A stretch of DNA of 5,966 nucleotides from Candidatus Tenebribacter mawsonii (GCA_030765665.1 JAVCCD010000078.1:1-5966), one strand, 5' to 3'; positions 1 through 5,966 are shown, numbered from the stretch's first letter. A program made the numbers and translations. The notes: generated by a model from the sequence alone, not told the origin.

Positions 1-3000
1 ACAAAACAATCTCACCAAATATTTCACTAAGATTAATTAATTCTTCATCGTAGTAATTATCTCCAGTGCCATCCTGAACAGTATTCCAACCAGTAAAGCT
101 CCAACCTGTTAGATTAAATCCATTTGCAATTAAGTTATAATCTATATCATTTAAACATAACATTTCATCCATAACGCCAGTAATAACATTAGTAGCATCT
201 AAAGGCAAATTACTTTCAAAAATAATTGTGTAATCATAATTCTGCCATTGAGCATAAAGTGTTACAGTATCACCATTAACAGCAGAAATAGTAGAAATCT
301 CTTGTTCTAAGCTATAAGACTCTCCCGATCCATCAGAAGAAGTGTTCCAACCTATAACTTTATAATTGCTAAGTTCCAACTCATTAACAGCTAAAGTACT
401 TAGTGTATCATAAGTATATTCAGAATTAAGCATTACTCCATTAATATCATCTGTTACATCAGCAGGTTTATTTGAATCATATATTACAGAGTAAGTATTT
501 GCTATCCATTGGGCATAAAATGTTATAGTAACATCATACTCTCCAGTAATATTTAATACTTCTTCTTGATCTGTATAAGAAGTTCCCGAACCGTCATTCT
601 CAATATTCCAACCGTCAAATGTCCATCCAATAAGGCTATAACCGTTCACGCTAATTAATTGATTATAATCATATGTATGAATTGAAGTAAGAGTTTCTCC
701 TAAGACATCATTGCTTGCATTCTGGGGTTTATTTTCATCATAAAAAATACTATATTGGTTAATTGCCCATTGAGCATACAGATTAATTGTTTGTTCATCT
801 TCTGCAGTCATACGAATTATATTTGCTCCATCCTCATAAGAGTCACCTGAGCCATCATCTACAGTATTCCAACCAATTTGATGCCATCCGTACAAAGAAT
901 ATCCACTTAAAGACAGCGAACCTAAAATATCATAAGAATATGTAGATGTATTAGTTTCACCTGTGACACTAGATTGTGCTTCATTAGGTTGATTAATAAA
1001 ATAACTTACATAATAAATGTTTTCTTCCCATTGTGCATAAAACAAAGTTTCTCCATCATCAACTGGGTTAACGGTAGAAACATCTTGATAATCAGTGTAA
1101 GAATCACCGCTTCCATCAGCTACAGTATTCCATCCTGCAAATTTCCATCCTGTTAAAGTAAAGCCATTAATACTAAGAGCACTTGCTATATCATAAGTAT
1201 GTGCAGATATCTCTGTAGTCCCTACGATTTGAGCATATGAATATGAAGGCTTATTTGACAAATATTTTACAGTATAGTTATTTGCTGACCATGTTGCAGT
1301 TCTTGTGATATCCACAATATTTGCAGTAGCTATTAGAGAACCTTCTGACCAACCCAAGAATGTATAACCTATTTTGGAAGGATCTTGGAGAGTAATATCA
1401 TCATCGTCATAGATATAACTTAGAGGATTGGATACATTATTTTCACCGCCATCCATTTCATAAGTAATCGTATACGTATTGACTGTCCACTGTGCAAATA
1501 AAATATTTGATCCGCCATCCGTTGCAGTCATTTTTGAAAAGCTTTGGCTATCAATATAAGATTCACCATTACCATCGGTCATTGTATTCCAACCTACGAA
1601 TGTCCAACCTATTAGAGTAAATGCATTTGGATTTAAATTATATGTTGATTCATATTGACAATCTGTATTTTCCATAGAATTAACGATTTCTGCTTTAGCA
1701 CTTTCAGGTCTATTATTATCATATATTATGTGATAACAATTTTCTGTCCATTGAGCATATATATTTGTTATTCCACCATCTGTTAAATTTATTTTCAAAA
1801 CACTTTGATTATCTACATAAGAATCTCCGCTTCCATCAAATTCGCTATTCCAACCTATAAATGTCCAACCTAAAAGGCTATAATCATTTGTGGTTAAAAG
1901 ATAAGTTGATTCAAAATCACACTCAAGTTTTTCGGTATTGCCAACTATATTCTCACTTGAAGAAATAGGTTTGTTTGCATTAAATACTATCTCATATGTG
2001 TTTTCAGTCCATTGAGCAAAAAACTCTGTTAATCCTCCATTTGAACTATTTAATATGGATACTAATTGTGTATCTGAATAAGCATCTCCACTTCCATCCA
2101 ATACAGTAGTCCAACCAACAAAAGTCCAACCGATTAAAGTAAATTCATTTGTTGTAATAGCACTTTCCGTGTCATAAATATGTGAAGAATCTGTAGTATC
2201 TCCCTCTATTTCTTCGCTAGCCGTAGCAGGAATATTTGAATTATATGATACTGTATATGTATGAGCATCCCATTGCGCATACATTGTTACAGTAGACAAG
2301 TTTTCTGGATTTAGTTTACTTATATTTTGTTCATTAGTATAAGCTGTTCCATCCCCATACTCTGATGAATTCCAACCTATGAAAGTCCAACCCAAAAGGC
2401 TATAATCATTAGTAGTTAATGAATATTCTGTTTCAAAATCACAATCAAAGCCCTCAGTTTCACCCACTATATTTGAACTTGCGTTTGAAGGTATATTTGA
2501 GTCAAAAACAATCTCGTAAGAATTCTGAGACCATTGTGCATAAAGAATAACTACTGAACTATCTATAGCGTTAAGGTTTGTAATAGTTTCGCCATTATCA
2601 TATGGTGTCCCTGTGCCTACTGCATGAGTATTCCACCCTGTCATAGTCCATCCTCCTATATTATATAAGTTAGAAGTCAAACTAGAAGCTGTATCGTAAG
2701 TGCATGACAAATCAGACATTGTACCTTCCAAATCCTCAGTAGAATCATCAGGTTTATTAGGTTCAAACTGAACTGAATATGTATGTGCAGTCCATTGTGC
2801 GTATAGAATTGTAGTCGCATCATTTATAGGATTTAATTCACTAATATCCTGTTCATCTGCATAATTGTCACCAGAACCATCTGCATTAGTATTCCAGCAA
2901 TAAAAAGACCAACCTGTTAAAACAAAACTATTATCTGTGATAGGACTTGCTGTATCATAAATATGAGAAGAGTCTGTTGTTACACCAATTACCTCAGCAA

Positions 3001-4351
3001 ATGCGTTAGCTGGCTTATTAAATTTATATGTAACATCATAGTTATTCTGCGTCCATTGAGCATAAAAAACAGTAATTGCTTCATCAACAGGATTAATTTT
3101 GCAAACTACTTCTTCATCTGTATAGTGTTTTGAGCCATCAGCTTCAGTATTCCAACCATTGTAAGTCCATCCAAGCAAGCTATAATTATTTATTTCTAAA
3201 CTTTTTATTTCTTCATAAGTATATGAAGAATTTGCAATCACTCCCTCTACTTCACTTGAGGAAATATTAGGCTTATTTTTATCATAAACTATTGTATAAT
3301 TATTTTCCACCCATTGAGCATAAATAATTACCTCACCCAAATCTACATCAGTTAAATTAAATATAGTGCTTTGATTGTCATAGTCATATCCTGAACCATC
3401 TGCAGATGTATTCCATTTAACAAATGTCCAACCTATAATACCATAATCATTTGAACTTAATGTAAATTCCGTATCATATACGCAATCCATATCCTCAATT
3501 GTGCCTGTAAACTCATTGGTTGAAGCCGAAGGCTTGTTAATATCAAATTTTACAGAGTATTTATAAGGTTCCCATTGAGCGTATAAAAAAACAGTTCCTG
3601 CATCTGTAGCAGATAATTGAGTTATCTCTCCCTCATCAAGAAAAGAAACACCTGAGCCATCCGAAGATCTATTCCAACCTACAAAATTCCAGCCAAACAA
3701 AGTAAATTCGTTTATATTTAAATTATCTACATTCTCATATTGATGAGTAGAATCAAGTATGGTTTCAGATATTGTATTTGTAGCATTTGAAGGAATATTT
3801 GAATTATATTTAACTGTATAATAATTTTCTGTCCATTGTGCATGCAAAGTCAAAGTTTCAGTCATATTTGTTAGATTTACAACATTTTCATCTAAATCGT
3901 AAGCAGTGCCTGTGCCATCTTTAGATGTGTTCCAACCCGTCATTGTCCAACCTGTCAATGAATATCCGTTAACAGACAACGGATTTAAAATATCGTAGTA
4001 ATGCGTGGAGTCTACAGTAGTACCAATAACCGAATTACTTGCCAAATCGGGTTTATTTATATCGTAAGTTATCGTATATTCCAAATCAGGAGTCCATTGC
4101 GCAAATAATTCAATCACAGAGCCATCTTCAGTATGCTGATATATAGTTGCCTGGTCTGAATATGCAGTACCGGTCCCGTCTGCAGCTGTATTCCAACCTG
4201 TAAATCTCCAAGCGAATAAACTGTATTGATTTTCAGGCAAGTTTTCTGAAATATCATAATTATAAGTACAATCAGGCATTGTTCCCGTGATAGCATTAGT
4301 TGCCTCAGAAGGAACGTTAGAATTGAATTGGAAAGTATAAGTCGTATGATT
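1..4351 (-). repeat. Array of 16 complete and one partial InlB B-type repeats, dominant unit 261 bp (87 aa)
   Basis: Units counted from the N-terminus, each ending at its A-Q-W (letter = residue near unit position 30): U1 4094-4351 (86 aa, C), U2 3833-4093 (H), U3 3572-3832 (H), U4 3311-3571 (C), U5 3053-3310 (86 aa, Y), U6 2792-3052 (H), U7 2531-2791 (C), U8 2270-2530 (C), U9 2009-2269 (H), U10 1748-2008 (C), U11 1487-1747 (C), U12 1289-1486 (66 aa, short form), U13 1028-1288 (H), U14 767-1027 (Y), U15 506-766 (H), U16 245-505 (Y), U17 1-244 (cut by the edge, C). Unmarked units are 87 aa. Consensus: Y at 5, N-K/I-P at 12-14, C/H/Y near 30 then x-Y-D/E, G-W at 47-48 and 52-53, N-T, D-G-S-G near 58-61, Y at 64, and Y/F-A-Q-W at 84-87. 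U4 has K and U6 has C in place of the second Gly; U16 has N-Y in place of the first G-W. The tandem, in-phase arrangement is seen directly; the InlB B-type assignment rests on the recognised motifs. Confidence 0.93.
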
Positions 4352-5692
4352 CTCCACTGCTACATAATTCGCCGCCTCGCCCTCACCGTTCGCAACACTT
4401 CCGCCTGAAGGCGTAGTGCAACTTGCTCCAGTATTTTCCGAAACATAAACAGTTCCGCCGCTTCCACCAGACCCACGGTTGCCACCGCTACCGCCGGCGT
4501 AAGTAATAGAGCGTGAGGTGTCTGCAACGCCACCTATGCCACCGTTAATCGTTGCGCCGTTCACACCTAAGTTACCACCTAATACATGTCCACCCCAACC
4601 AAGAGGATTATAAGGGTGACCATCTATATTACTAAGACCGACTGGTAGTGGGACATTACCGTTCCAGCCTTTATAAGCATAAGGCGGATGATTAATGCCT
4701 GCGATTCCGCTGCCGCCGCCTCCGCCGCCATTATTGCCTCGAATAAAATAACAATCAAGCGTGCCAGCATTATCCCAAGCGCCCGATGAACCACCACCGC
4801 CGCCGCCTCCGCCGCCGCCACTGCCACCGATATTAGCTGAACTGCTACCTGCACCGCCGCCGCCGCCACTTGCCCCTGCTCCGCCACCAAACCAGCAAGA
4901 ATAACCATCATGAAACCAACCATTTGATATACCTGATTGAGCCGAATTACCCGAAGAACCCGTATTTCCCGCCGTGGCTGTCACGGAAACAGAATCGCAT
5001 ATATAAAGCGTGCCCATAGACATTCCGCTTGAACCGGAGCTACCGTTCGAACCCGCTATTCCGTTTTTAGCTACTAAATACTCAGTATTTACTGAGGCTC
5101 CGCCAGCACCTCCAGTACCTCCAGTGCCTCCAGTGCCTCCTATACCTGCACCTGGAGCTCCGCCACCAGTACCGCCATCACCTCCCTTACCAGAATGAAA
5201 AACACCAGCTCCCGAATAGTCATTGCCATAAGCACCGACAGAGGAACTCAGTCCTGCAGCACCATTACCCGCATTAGTCCCATCACCGCCGATAGCTACT
5301 ACGCTCCCGTTTCCTCTTAAATAGAGTGTTGAGTTAGAAGGAATAGATATTCCCGTTCCGCCACCTATGGTCCCTGATCCTGACTGACCTACACAGGTTA
5401 AAGTGACTCCAGCATTGATATATATAGTTACAATAGAGGAATTAGCAATAGTAAGCCCATTCCCTCCTGTACTTCCATTTGTGAAAGTGACATCAGTTGT
5501 TACATAATAAGTTCCTGTTGTAAGCATCATCCCTGAACTACTACTACTAAGATTTGTGCTTGCATAAGCAACTTTATCATTAGTATCACCAATTAATGGT
5601 GAATGCGTTAAAGTTCCTAATAGAAGAGCGACCATTATTATCGCAATTATTAAGAAAACTGAGTTTTTTTTAAAAATTTTAAAGTTTTTCAT
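1..5692 (-). CDS. Giant secreted InlB B-type repeat protein, N-terminal part (3' end outside window)
   Basis: This is one uninterrupted reading frame of 1,897 codons from the ATG at 5690-5692 to the window edge; the stop is not visible. The start is set by a GGAGG motif nine bases upstream; the other nearby ATG (5698-5700) meets a stop after one codon. In order, the protein shows a signal peptide (1-44), a strand-rich Ser/Thr/Gly segment (45-135), a glycine-rich block (about 105-440) and repeats from residue 448 onward. Each repeat ends in a Y/F-A-Q-W motif and carries G-W-x-x-x-G-W-N, the hallmark of Listeria-Bacteroides (InlB B, Flg_new) repeats. Such repeats are known from surface and secreted proteins of Firmicutes and Bacteroidetes, where they act as stalks or adhesion modules. 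A surface adhesin or stalk role is therefore inferred. The repeat part is acidic: unit 9 has 13 Asp/Glu and no Lys/Arg. Cell-wall anchoring cannot be judged because the C-terminus is missing. Family assignment is firm; ligand and function are unknown. Confidence 0.93.
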   Translation of the reverse strand, partial: MKNFKIFKKNSVFLIIAIIMVALLLGTLTHSPLIGDTNDKVAYASTNLSSSSSGMMLTTGTYYVTTDVTFTNGSTGGNGLTIANSSIVTIYINAGVTLTCVGQSGSGTIGGGTGISIPSNSTLYLRGNGSVVAIGGDGTNAGNGAAGLSSSVGAYGNDYSGAGVFHSGKGGDGGTGGGAPGAGIGGTGGTGGTGGAGGASVNTEYLVAKNGIAGSNGSSGSSGMSMGTLYICDSVSVTATAGNTGSSGNSAQSGISNGWFHDGYSCWFGGGAGASGGGGGAGSSSANIGGSGGGGGGGGGGSSGAWDNAGTLDCYFIRGNNGGGGGGSGIAGINHPPYAYKGWNGNVPLPVGLSNIDGHPYNPLGWGGHVLGGNLGVNGATINGGIGGVADTSRSITYAGGSGGNRGSGGSGGTVYVSENTGASCTTPSGGSVANGEGEAANYVAVENHTTYTFQFNSNVPSEATNAITGTMPDCTYNYDISENLPENQYSLFAWRFTGWNTAADGTGTAYSDQATIYQHTEDGSVIELFAQWTPDLEYTITYDINKPDLASNSVIGTTVDSTHYYDILNPLSVNGYSLTGWTMTGWNTSKDGTGTAYDLDENVVNLTNMTETLTLHAQWTENYYTVKYNSNIPSNATNTISETILDSTHQYENVDNLNINEFTLFGWNFVGWNRSSDGSGVSFLDEGEITQLSATDAGTVFLYAQWEPYKYSVKFDINKPSASTNEFTGTIEDMDCVYDTEFTLSSNDYGIIGWTFVKWNTSADGSGYDYDNQSTIFNLTDVDLGEVIIYAQWVENNYTIVYDKNKPNISSSEVEGVIANSSYTYEEIKSLEINNYSLLGWTYNGWNTEADGSKHYTDEEVVCKINPVDEAITVFYAQWTQNNYDVTYKFNKPANAFAEVIGVTTDSSHIYDTASPITDNSFVLTGWSFYCWNTNADGSGDNYADEQDISELNPINDATTILYAQWTAHTYSVQFEPNKPDDSTEDLEGTMSDLSCTYDTASSLTSNLYNIGGWTMTGWNTHAVGTGTPYDNGETITNLNAIDSSVVILYAQWSQNSYEIVFDSNIPSNASSNIVGETEGFDCDFETEYSLTTNDYSLLGWTFIGWNSSEYGDGTAYTNEQNISKLNPENLSTVTMYAQWDAHTYTVSYNSNIPATASEEIEGDTTDSSHIYDTESAITTNEFTLIGWTFVGWTTVLDGSGDAYSDTQLVSILNSSNGGLTEFFAQWTENTYEIVFNANKPISSSENIVGNTEKLECDFESTYLLTTNDYSLLGWTFIGWNSEFDGSGDSYVDNQSVLKINLTDGGITNIYAQWTENCYHIIYDNNRPESAKAEIVNSMENTDCQYESTYNLNPNAFTLIGWTFVGWNTMTDGNGESYIDSQSFSKMTATDGGSNILFAQWTVNTYTITYEMDGGENNVSNPLSYIYDDDDITLQDPSKIGYTFLGWSEGSLIATANIVDITRTATWSANNYTVKYLSNKPSYSYAQIVGTTEISAHTYDIASALSINGFTLTGWKFAGWNTVADGSGDSYTDYQDVSTVNPVDDGETLFYAQWEENIYYVSYFINQPNEAQSSVTGETNTSTYSYDILGSLSLSGYSLYGWHQIGWNTVDDGSGDSYEDGANIIRMTAEDEQTINLYAQWAINQYSIFYDENKPQNASNDVLGETLTSIHTYDYNQLISVNGYSLIGWTFDGWNIENDGSGTSYTDQEEVLNITGEYDVTITFYAQWIANTYSVIYDSNKPADVTDDINGVMLNSEYTYDTLSTLAVNELELSNYKVIGWNTSSDGSGESYSLEQEISTISAVNGDTVTLYAQWQNYDYTIIFESNLPLDATNVITGVMDEMLCLNDIDYNLIANGFNLTGWSFTGWNTVQDGTGDNYYDEELINLSEIFGEIVL
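1289..1486 (-). repeat. Unit 12: short canonical Listeria-Bacteroides repeat
   Basis: This 66-residue unit differs from its neighbours. It carries the classic form Y-T-I-T-Y-E-M-D-G-G, then N-P-L-S-Y, D-x-x-x-I-T-L, P-S-K-I-G-Y-T-F-L-G-W-S, and ends in T-A-T-W instead of Y-A-Q-W. It lacks the N-K-P motif, the C/H/Y position, the second G-W and the D-G-S-G loop. It is in frame and flanked by normal 87-residue units, so it is an alternative repeat subtype rather than a deletion artefact of the long form. Confidence 0.85.
4373..5380 (-). other. Glycine-rich low-complexity domain of the giant protein
   Basis: Residues about 105-440 are dominated by Gly with Ser, Ala, Asn and Thr. Visible landmarks are a G-A-G-I-G-G motif at about 181-186, a G-G-T triplet run at about 185-198, ten consecutive glycines (4790-4819), a second six-glycine run near 320-327, and islands of aromatics (for example W-F-H-D-G-Y-S-C-W-F near 259-268). 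Five cysteines lie at about 100, 232, 266, 314 and 425. G-A-G-I-G-G-type blocks are familiar from repeat-bearing surface proteins, and poly-Gly blocks occur in phage tail adhesins, where they can pack as polyglycine-II helices; either fold is only an inference here. The DNA is much GC-richer than the rest of the gene. Non-glycine codons (GCG, ACG, TCG, CGC, AAC) are also GC-shifted, so this is not only an effect of glycine codons. Confidence 0.8.
5109..5139 (-). repeat. Short 9-bp tandem repeat coding Gly-Gly-Thr
   Basis: On the plus strand the 9-mer CCTCCAGTR occurs three times in tandem (5109-5117, 5118-5126, 5127-5135; the last two are identical), followed by a degraded CCTCCTATA copy. It encodes the run of Gly-Gly-Thr triplets at about residues 185-195. 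Near-identity at DNA level, unlike the diverged large repeats, points to recent slippage. Confidence 0.75.
5288..5560 (-). other. N-terminal strand-rich segment of mature giant protein
   Basis: Residues 45-135 start with a Ser-rich linker and continue with alternating hydrophobic/polar stretches: L-T-T-G-T-Y-Y-V-T-T-D-V-T-F, then I-V-T-I-Y-I-N-A-G-V-T-L-T-C, then G-I-S-I-P-S-N-S-T-L-Y-L-R-G-N-G. This looks like successive short beta strands, resembling the lead-in of parallel beta-helix-like surface proteins (short ladders with x-G-V-T-L-T and N-S-T-L-x-L turns). It grades into the glycine-rich block from about residue 105. No catalytic motif is visible. The beta-helix reading is an inference from pattern only. 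Confidence 0.5.
5561..5692 (-). other. Signal peptide of the giant repeat protein
   Basis: Residues 1-44 form a Sec-type signal. The n-region has Lys at positions 2, 5, 8 and 9. The hydrophobic core runs from about residue 12 to 28 (V-F-L-I-I-A-I-I-M-V-A-L-L-L-G). A polar stretch follows, ending in V-A-Y-A at 41-44, with likely cleavage before Ser45. The gap between core and cleavage site is long, as is common in Gram-positive exported proteins. The alternative is an uncleaved N-terminal membrane anchor, but the A-x-A site makes cleavage more likely. The exact cleavage site is inferred by eye. Confidence 0.85.
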
Positions 5693-5700
5693 TAAACCAT

Positions 5701-5709
5701 CCCTCCCTT
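5701..5709 (-). promoter_or_regulatory. Shine-Dalgarno of the giant repeat gene
   Basis: The minus strand reads AAGGGAGGG here, with the GGAGG core at 5702-5706 and nine bases between the core and the ATG at 5692. This is a near-ideal Firmicutes-type ribosome binding site and fixes the chosen start. Confidence 0.88.
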
Positions 5710-5728
5710 TGTATATTAATTTTGAATA

Positions 5729-5823
5729 TTAGGCATTTTTTACTATAATTATAAAAGTTAATACATTTCTTAAATCAATAACACCTTTTATTACAGTCAT
5801 ATAAAAAAATCTCTTAGGCATTT
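5729..5823. repeat. 10-bp direct repeat flanking the candidate promoter
   Basis: TTAGGCATTT (plus strand) occurs exactly at 5729-5738 and at 5814-5823, 85 bases apart. One copy is just downstream of the candidate -10, in the predicted leader; the other is upstream of the candidate -35 and overlaps the hairpin region. It could be a pair of regulator binding sites or chance in AT-rich DNA. The rest of the 178-base intergenic stretch shows nothing else I can name. Confidence 0.35.
5748..5778 (-). promoter_or_regulatory. Candidate sigma-A promoter for the giant gene
   Basis: On the minus strand a perfect TATAAT lies at 5748-5753, with TTGATT (four of six matches to TTGACA) at 5773-5778. The spacer is 19 bases, longer than the ideal 17, so the -35 match is weak. 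Transcription would begin near 5741, leaving a leader of about 50 bases before the ATG. In such AT-rich DNA a TATAAT can arise by chance. Confidence 0.45.
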
Positions 5824-5869
5824 ATCTTTTTTAAAAGCCTTTATAGATAAAAAAGTCTTGTTAAGATTT
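5807..5869 (-). terminator. Possible weak terminator or alternative hairpins after the upstream gene
   Basis: Starting right at the upstream gene's stops, the minus strand can pair AAATCTTA (5862-5869) with TAAGAGATTT (5807-5816, two-base bulge), running into a run of T. Inside lie two competing stems that share bases: TTTATCT/AGATAAA (5845-5851 with 5821-5827) and AGGC/GCCT with flanking A-T pairs (5837-5840 with 5816-5819). All are AT-rich and no single stem is strong, so this is a tentative Rho-independent terminator. Confidence 0.3.
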
Positions 5870-5870
5870 A

Positions 5871-5966
5871 TTATTTGAAAAAATGTTTTGTCATTTTACC
5901 ATAGTCTAGTTCATCTATAATAGCCTTGCTTAAACTTTTCTGTTCAAAAACATCAAAACTTTCAAA
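5871..5966 (-). CDS. Unidentified upstream protein, C-terminal 31 residues
   Basis: The frame is open from the window edge to a TAA at 5871-5873, immediately followed in frame by a second TAA (5868-5870). The visible tail begins F-E-S-F-D-V-F-E-Q-K and ends D-Y-G-K-M-T-K-H-F-F-K. It is mixed charged/hydrophobic with a basic end, as expected of a soluble cytoplasmic protein's C-terminus. The other two minus-strand frames are closed within this stretch. I do not recognise the family. It lies 178 bases upstream of the giant gene on the same strand, so co-transcription is possible but not required. Because it is short and cut by the edge, the call rests on the open frame and double stop only. Confidence 0.55.
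   Translation of the reverse strand, partial: FESFDVFEQKSLSKAIIDELDYGKMTKHFFK

Noticed and set aside
974..1156. 60-codon plus-strand open frame
   Set aside because: It is antisense to units 13 and 14 of the repeat array, which form a clear continuous coding frame.
4114..4296. 60-codon minus-strand frame
   Set aside because: It overlaps unit 1 of the array in another frame and shows no family motif or ribosome binding site.
1..4351. CRISPR-like array suggested by regularly spaced ttccaacc...gtccaacc motifs
   Set aside because: The motif recurs about every 261 bases and encodes the G-W-x-x-x-G-W-N core of each protein repeat; period and coding continuity exclude CRISPR.
4624..4923. 99-codon minus-strand open frame rich in Ala and Val
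   Set aside because: It lies wholly inside the glycine-rich block of the giant gene in a different frame. Its Ala/Val composition is what frame-shifted GGN glycine codons produce; no ribosome binding site is evident.
5010..5198. 62-codon plus-strand frame with Pro-Pro-Val repeats
   Set aside because: It is the antisense image of the Gly-Gly-Thr codons of the giant gene; GGN on one strand reads as NCC or CCN on the other.
4353..5340. Frameshift or assembly join at the GC change
   Set aside because: The reading frame is continuous through the region, and the A-Q-W codons of all long units fall in the same frame as the start codon.
5698..5700. Alternative upstream ATG for the giant gene
   Set aside because: It reads ATG-GTT-TAA, stopping after one sense codon, and is in a different frame from the giant gene.

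Overview
The window is almost entirely one very large gene on the minus strand. It starts at 5692 and is still open at base 1, giving 1,897 codons with no stop and no visible C-terminus. Every tryptophan is TGG and no in-frame TGA occurs, so the standard bacterial code fits. The AT-rich coding outside the glycine-rich block, the strong purine-rich Shine-Dalgarno and the Gram-positive-looking signal peptide suggest a low-GC Firmicutes-like (Bacillota) bacterium. A gut or other host-associated anaerobe is plausible but cannot be shown, and no species can be named from the sequence.

Reading in the direction of transcription (high to low coordinates): 5966-5871 is the last 31 codons of an unidentified upstream gene ending in a double TAA. 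Next comes a 178-base intergenic stretch (5870-5693). It holds weak AT-rich hairpins that may form a terminator, a TATAAT-type promoter candidate, a 10-base direct repeat around that promoter, and a GGAGG ribosome binding site. The giant gene then encodes a signal peptide (residues 1-44), a short strand-rich segment (about 45-135), a glycine-rich low-complexity block (about 105-440, markedly GC-richer than the rest), and an array of InlB B-type (Listeria-Bacteroides, Flg_new-like) repeats from residue 448 to the window edge.

The array has 16 complete units plus one cut by the edge. Fourteen complete units are exactly 87 codons (261 bp), two are 86, and one complete unit (unit 12) is a short 66-residue canonical form; the cut unit shows 81 codons. 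Wait-free tally by unit: units 1 and 5 are 86 aa, unit 12 is 66 aa, units 2-4, 6-11 and 13-16 (13 units) are 87 aa, and unit 17 is partial. The units are strongly diverged in sequence but very uniform in length. Alignment by eye shows a residue near position 30 that is only Cys, His or Tyr in all long units.

The product is best read as a secreted or surface-displayed fibrous, acidic adhesin-like protein. Its anchoring, full length and ligand cannot be seen here. No RNA gene, mobile element or CRISPR array was recognised, and I see no complete new biological system: the unusual content is the architecture of this one protein.
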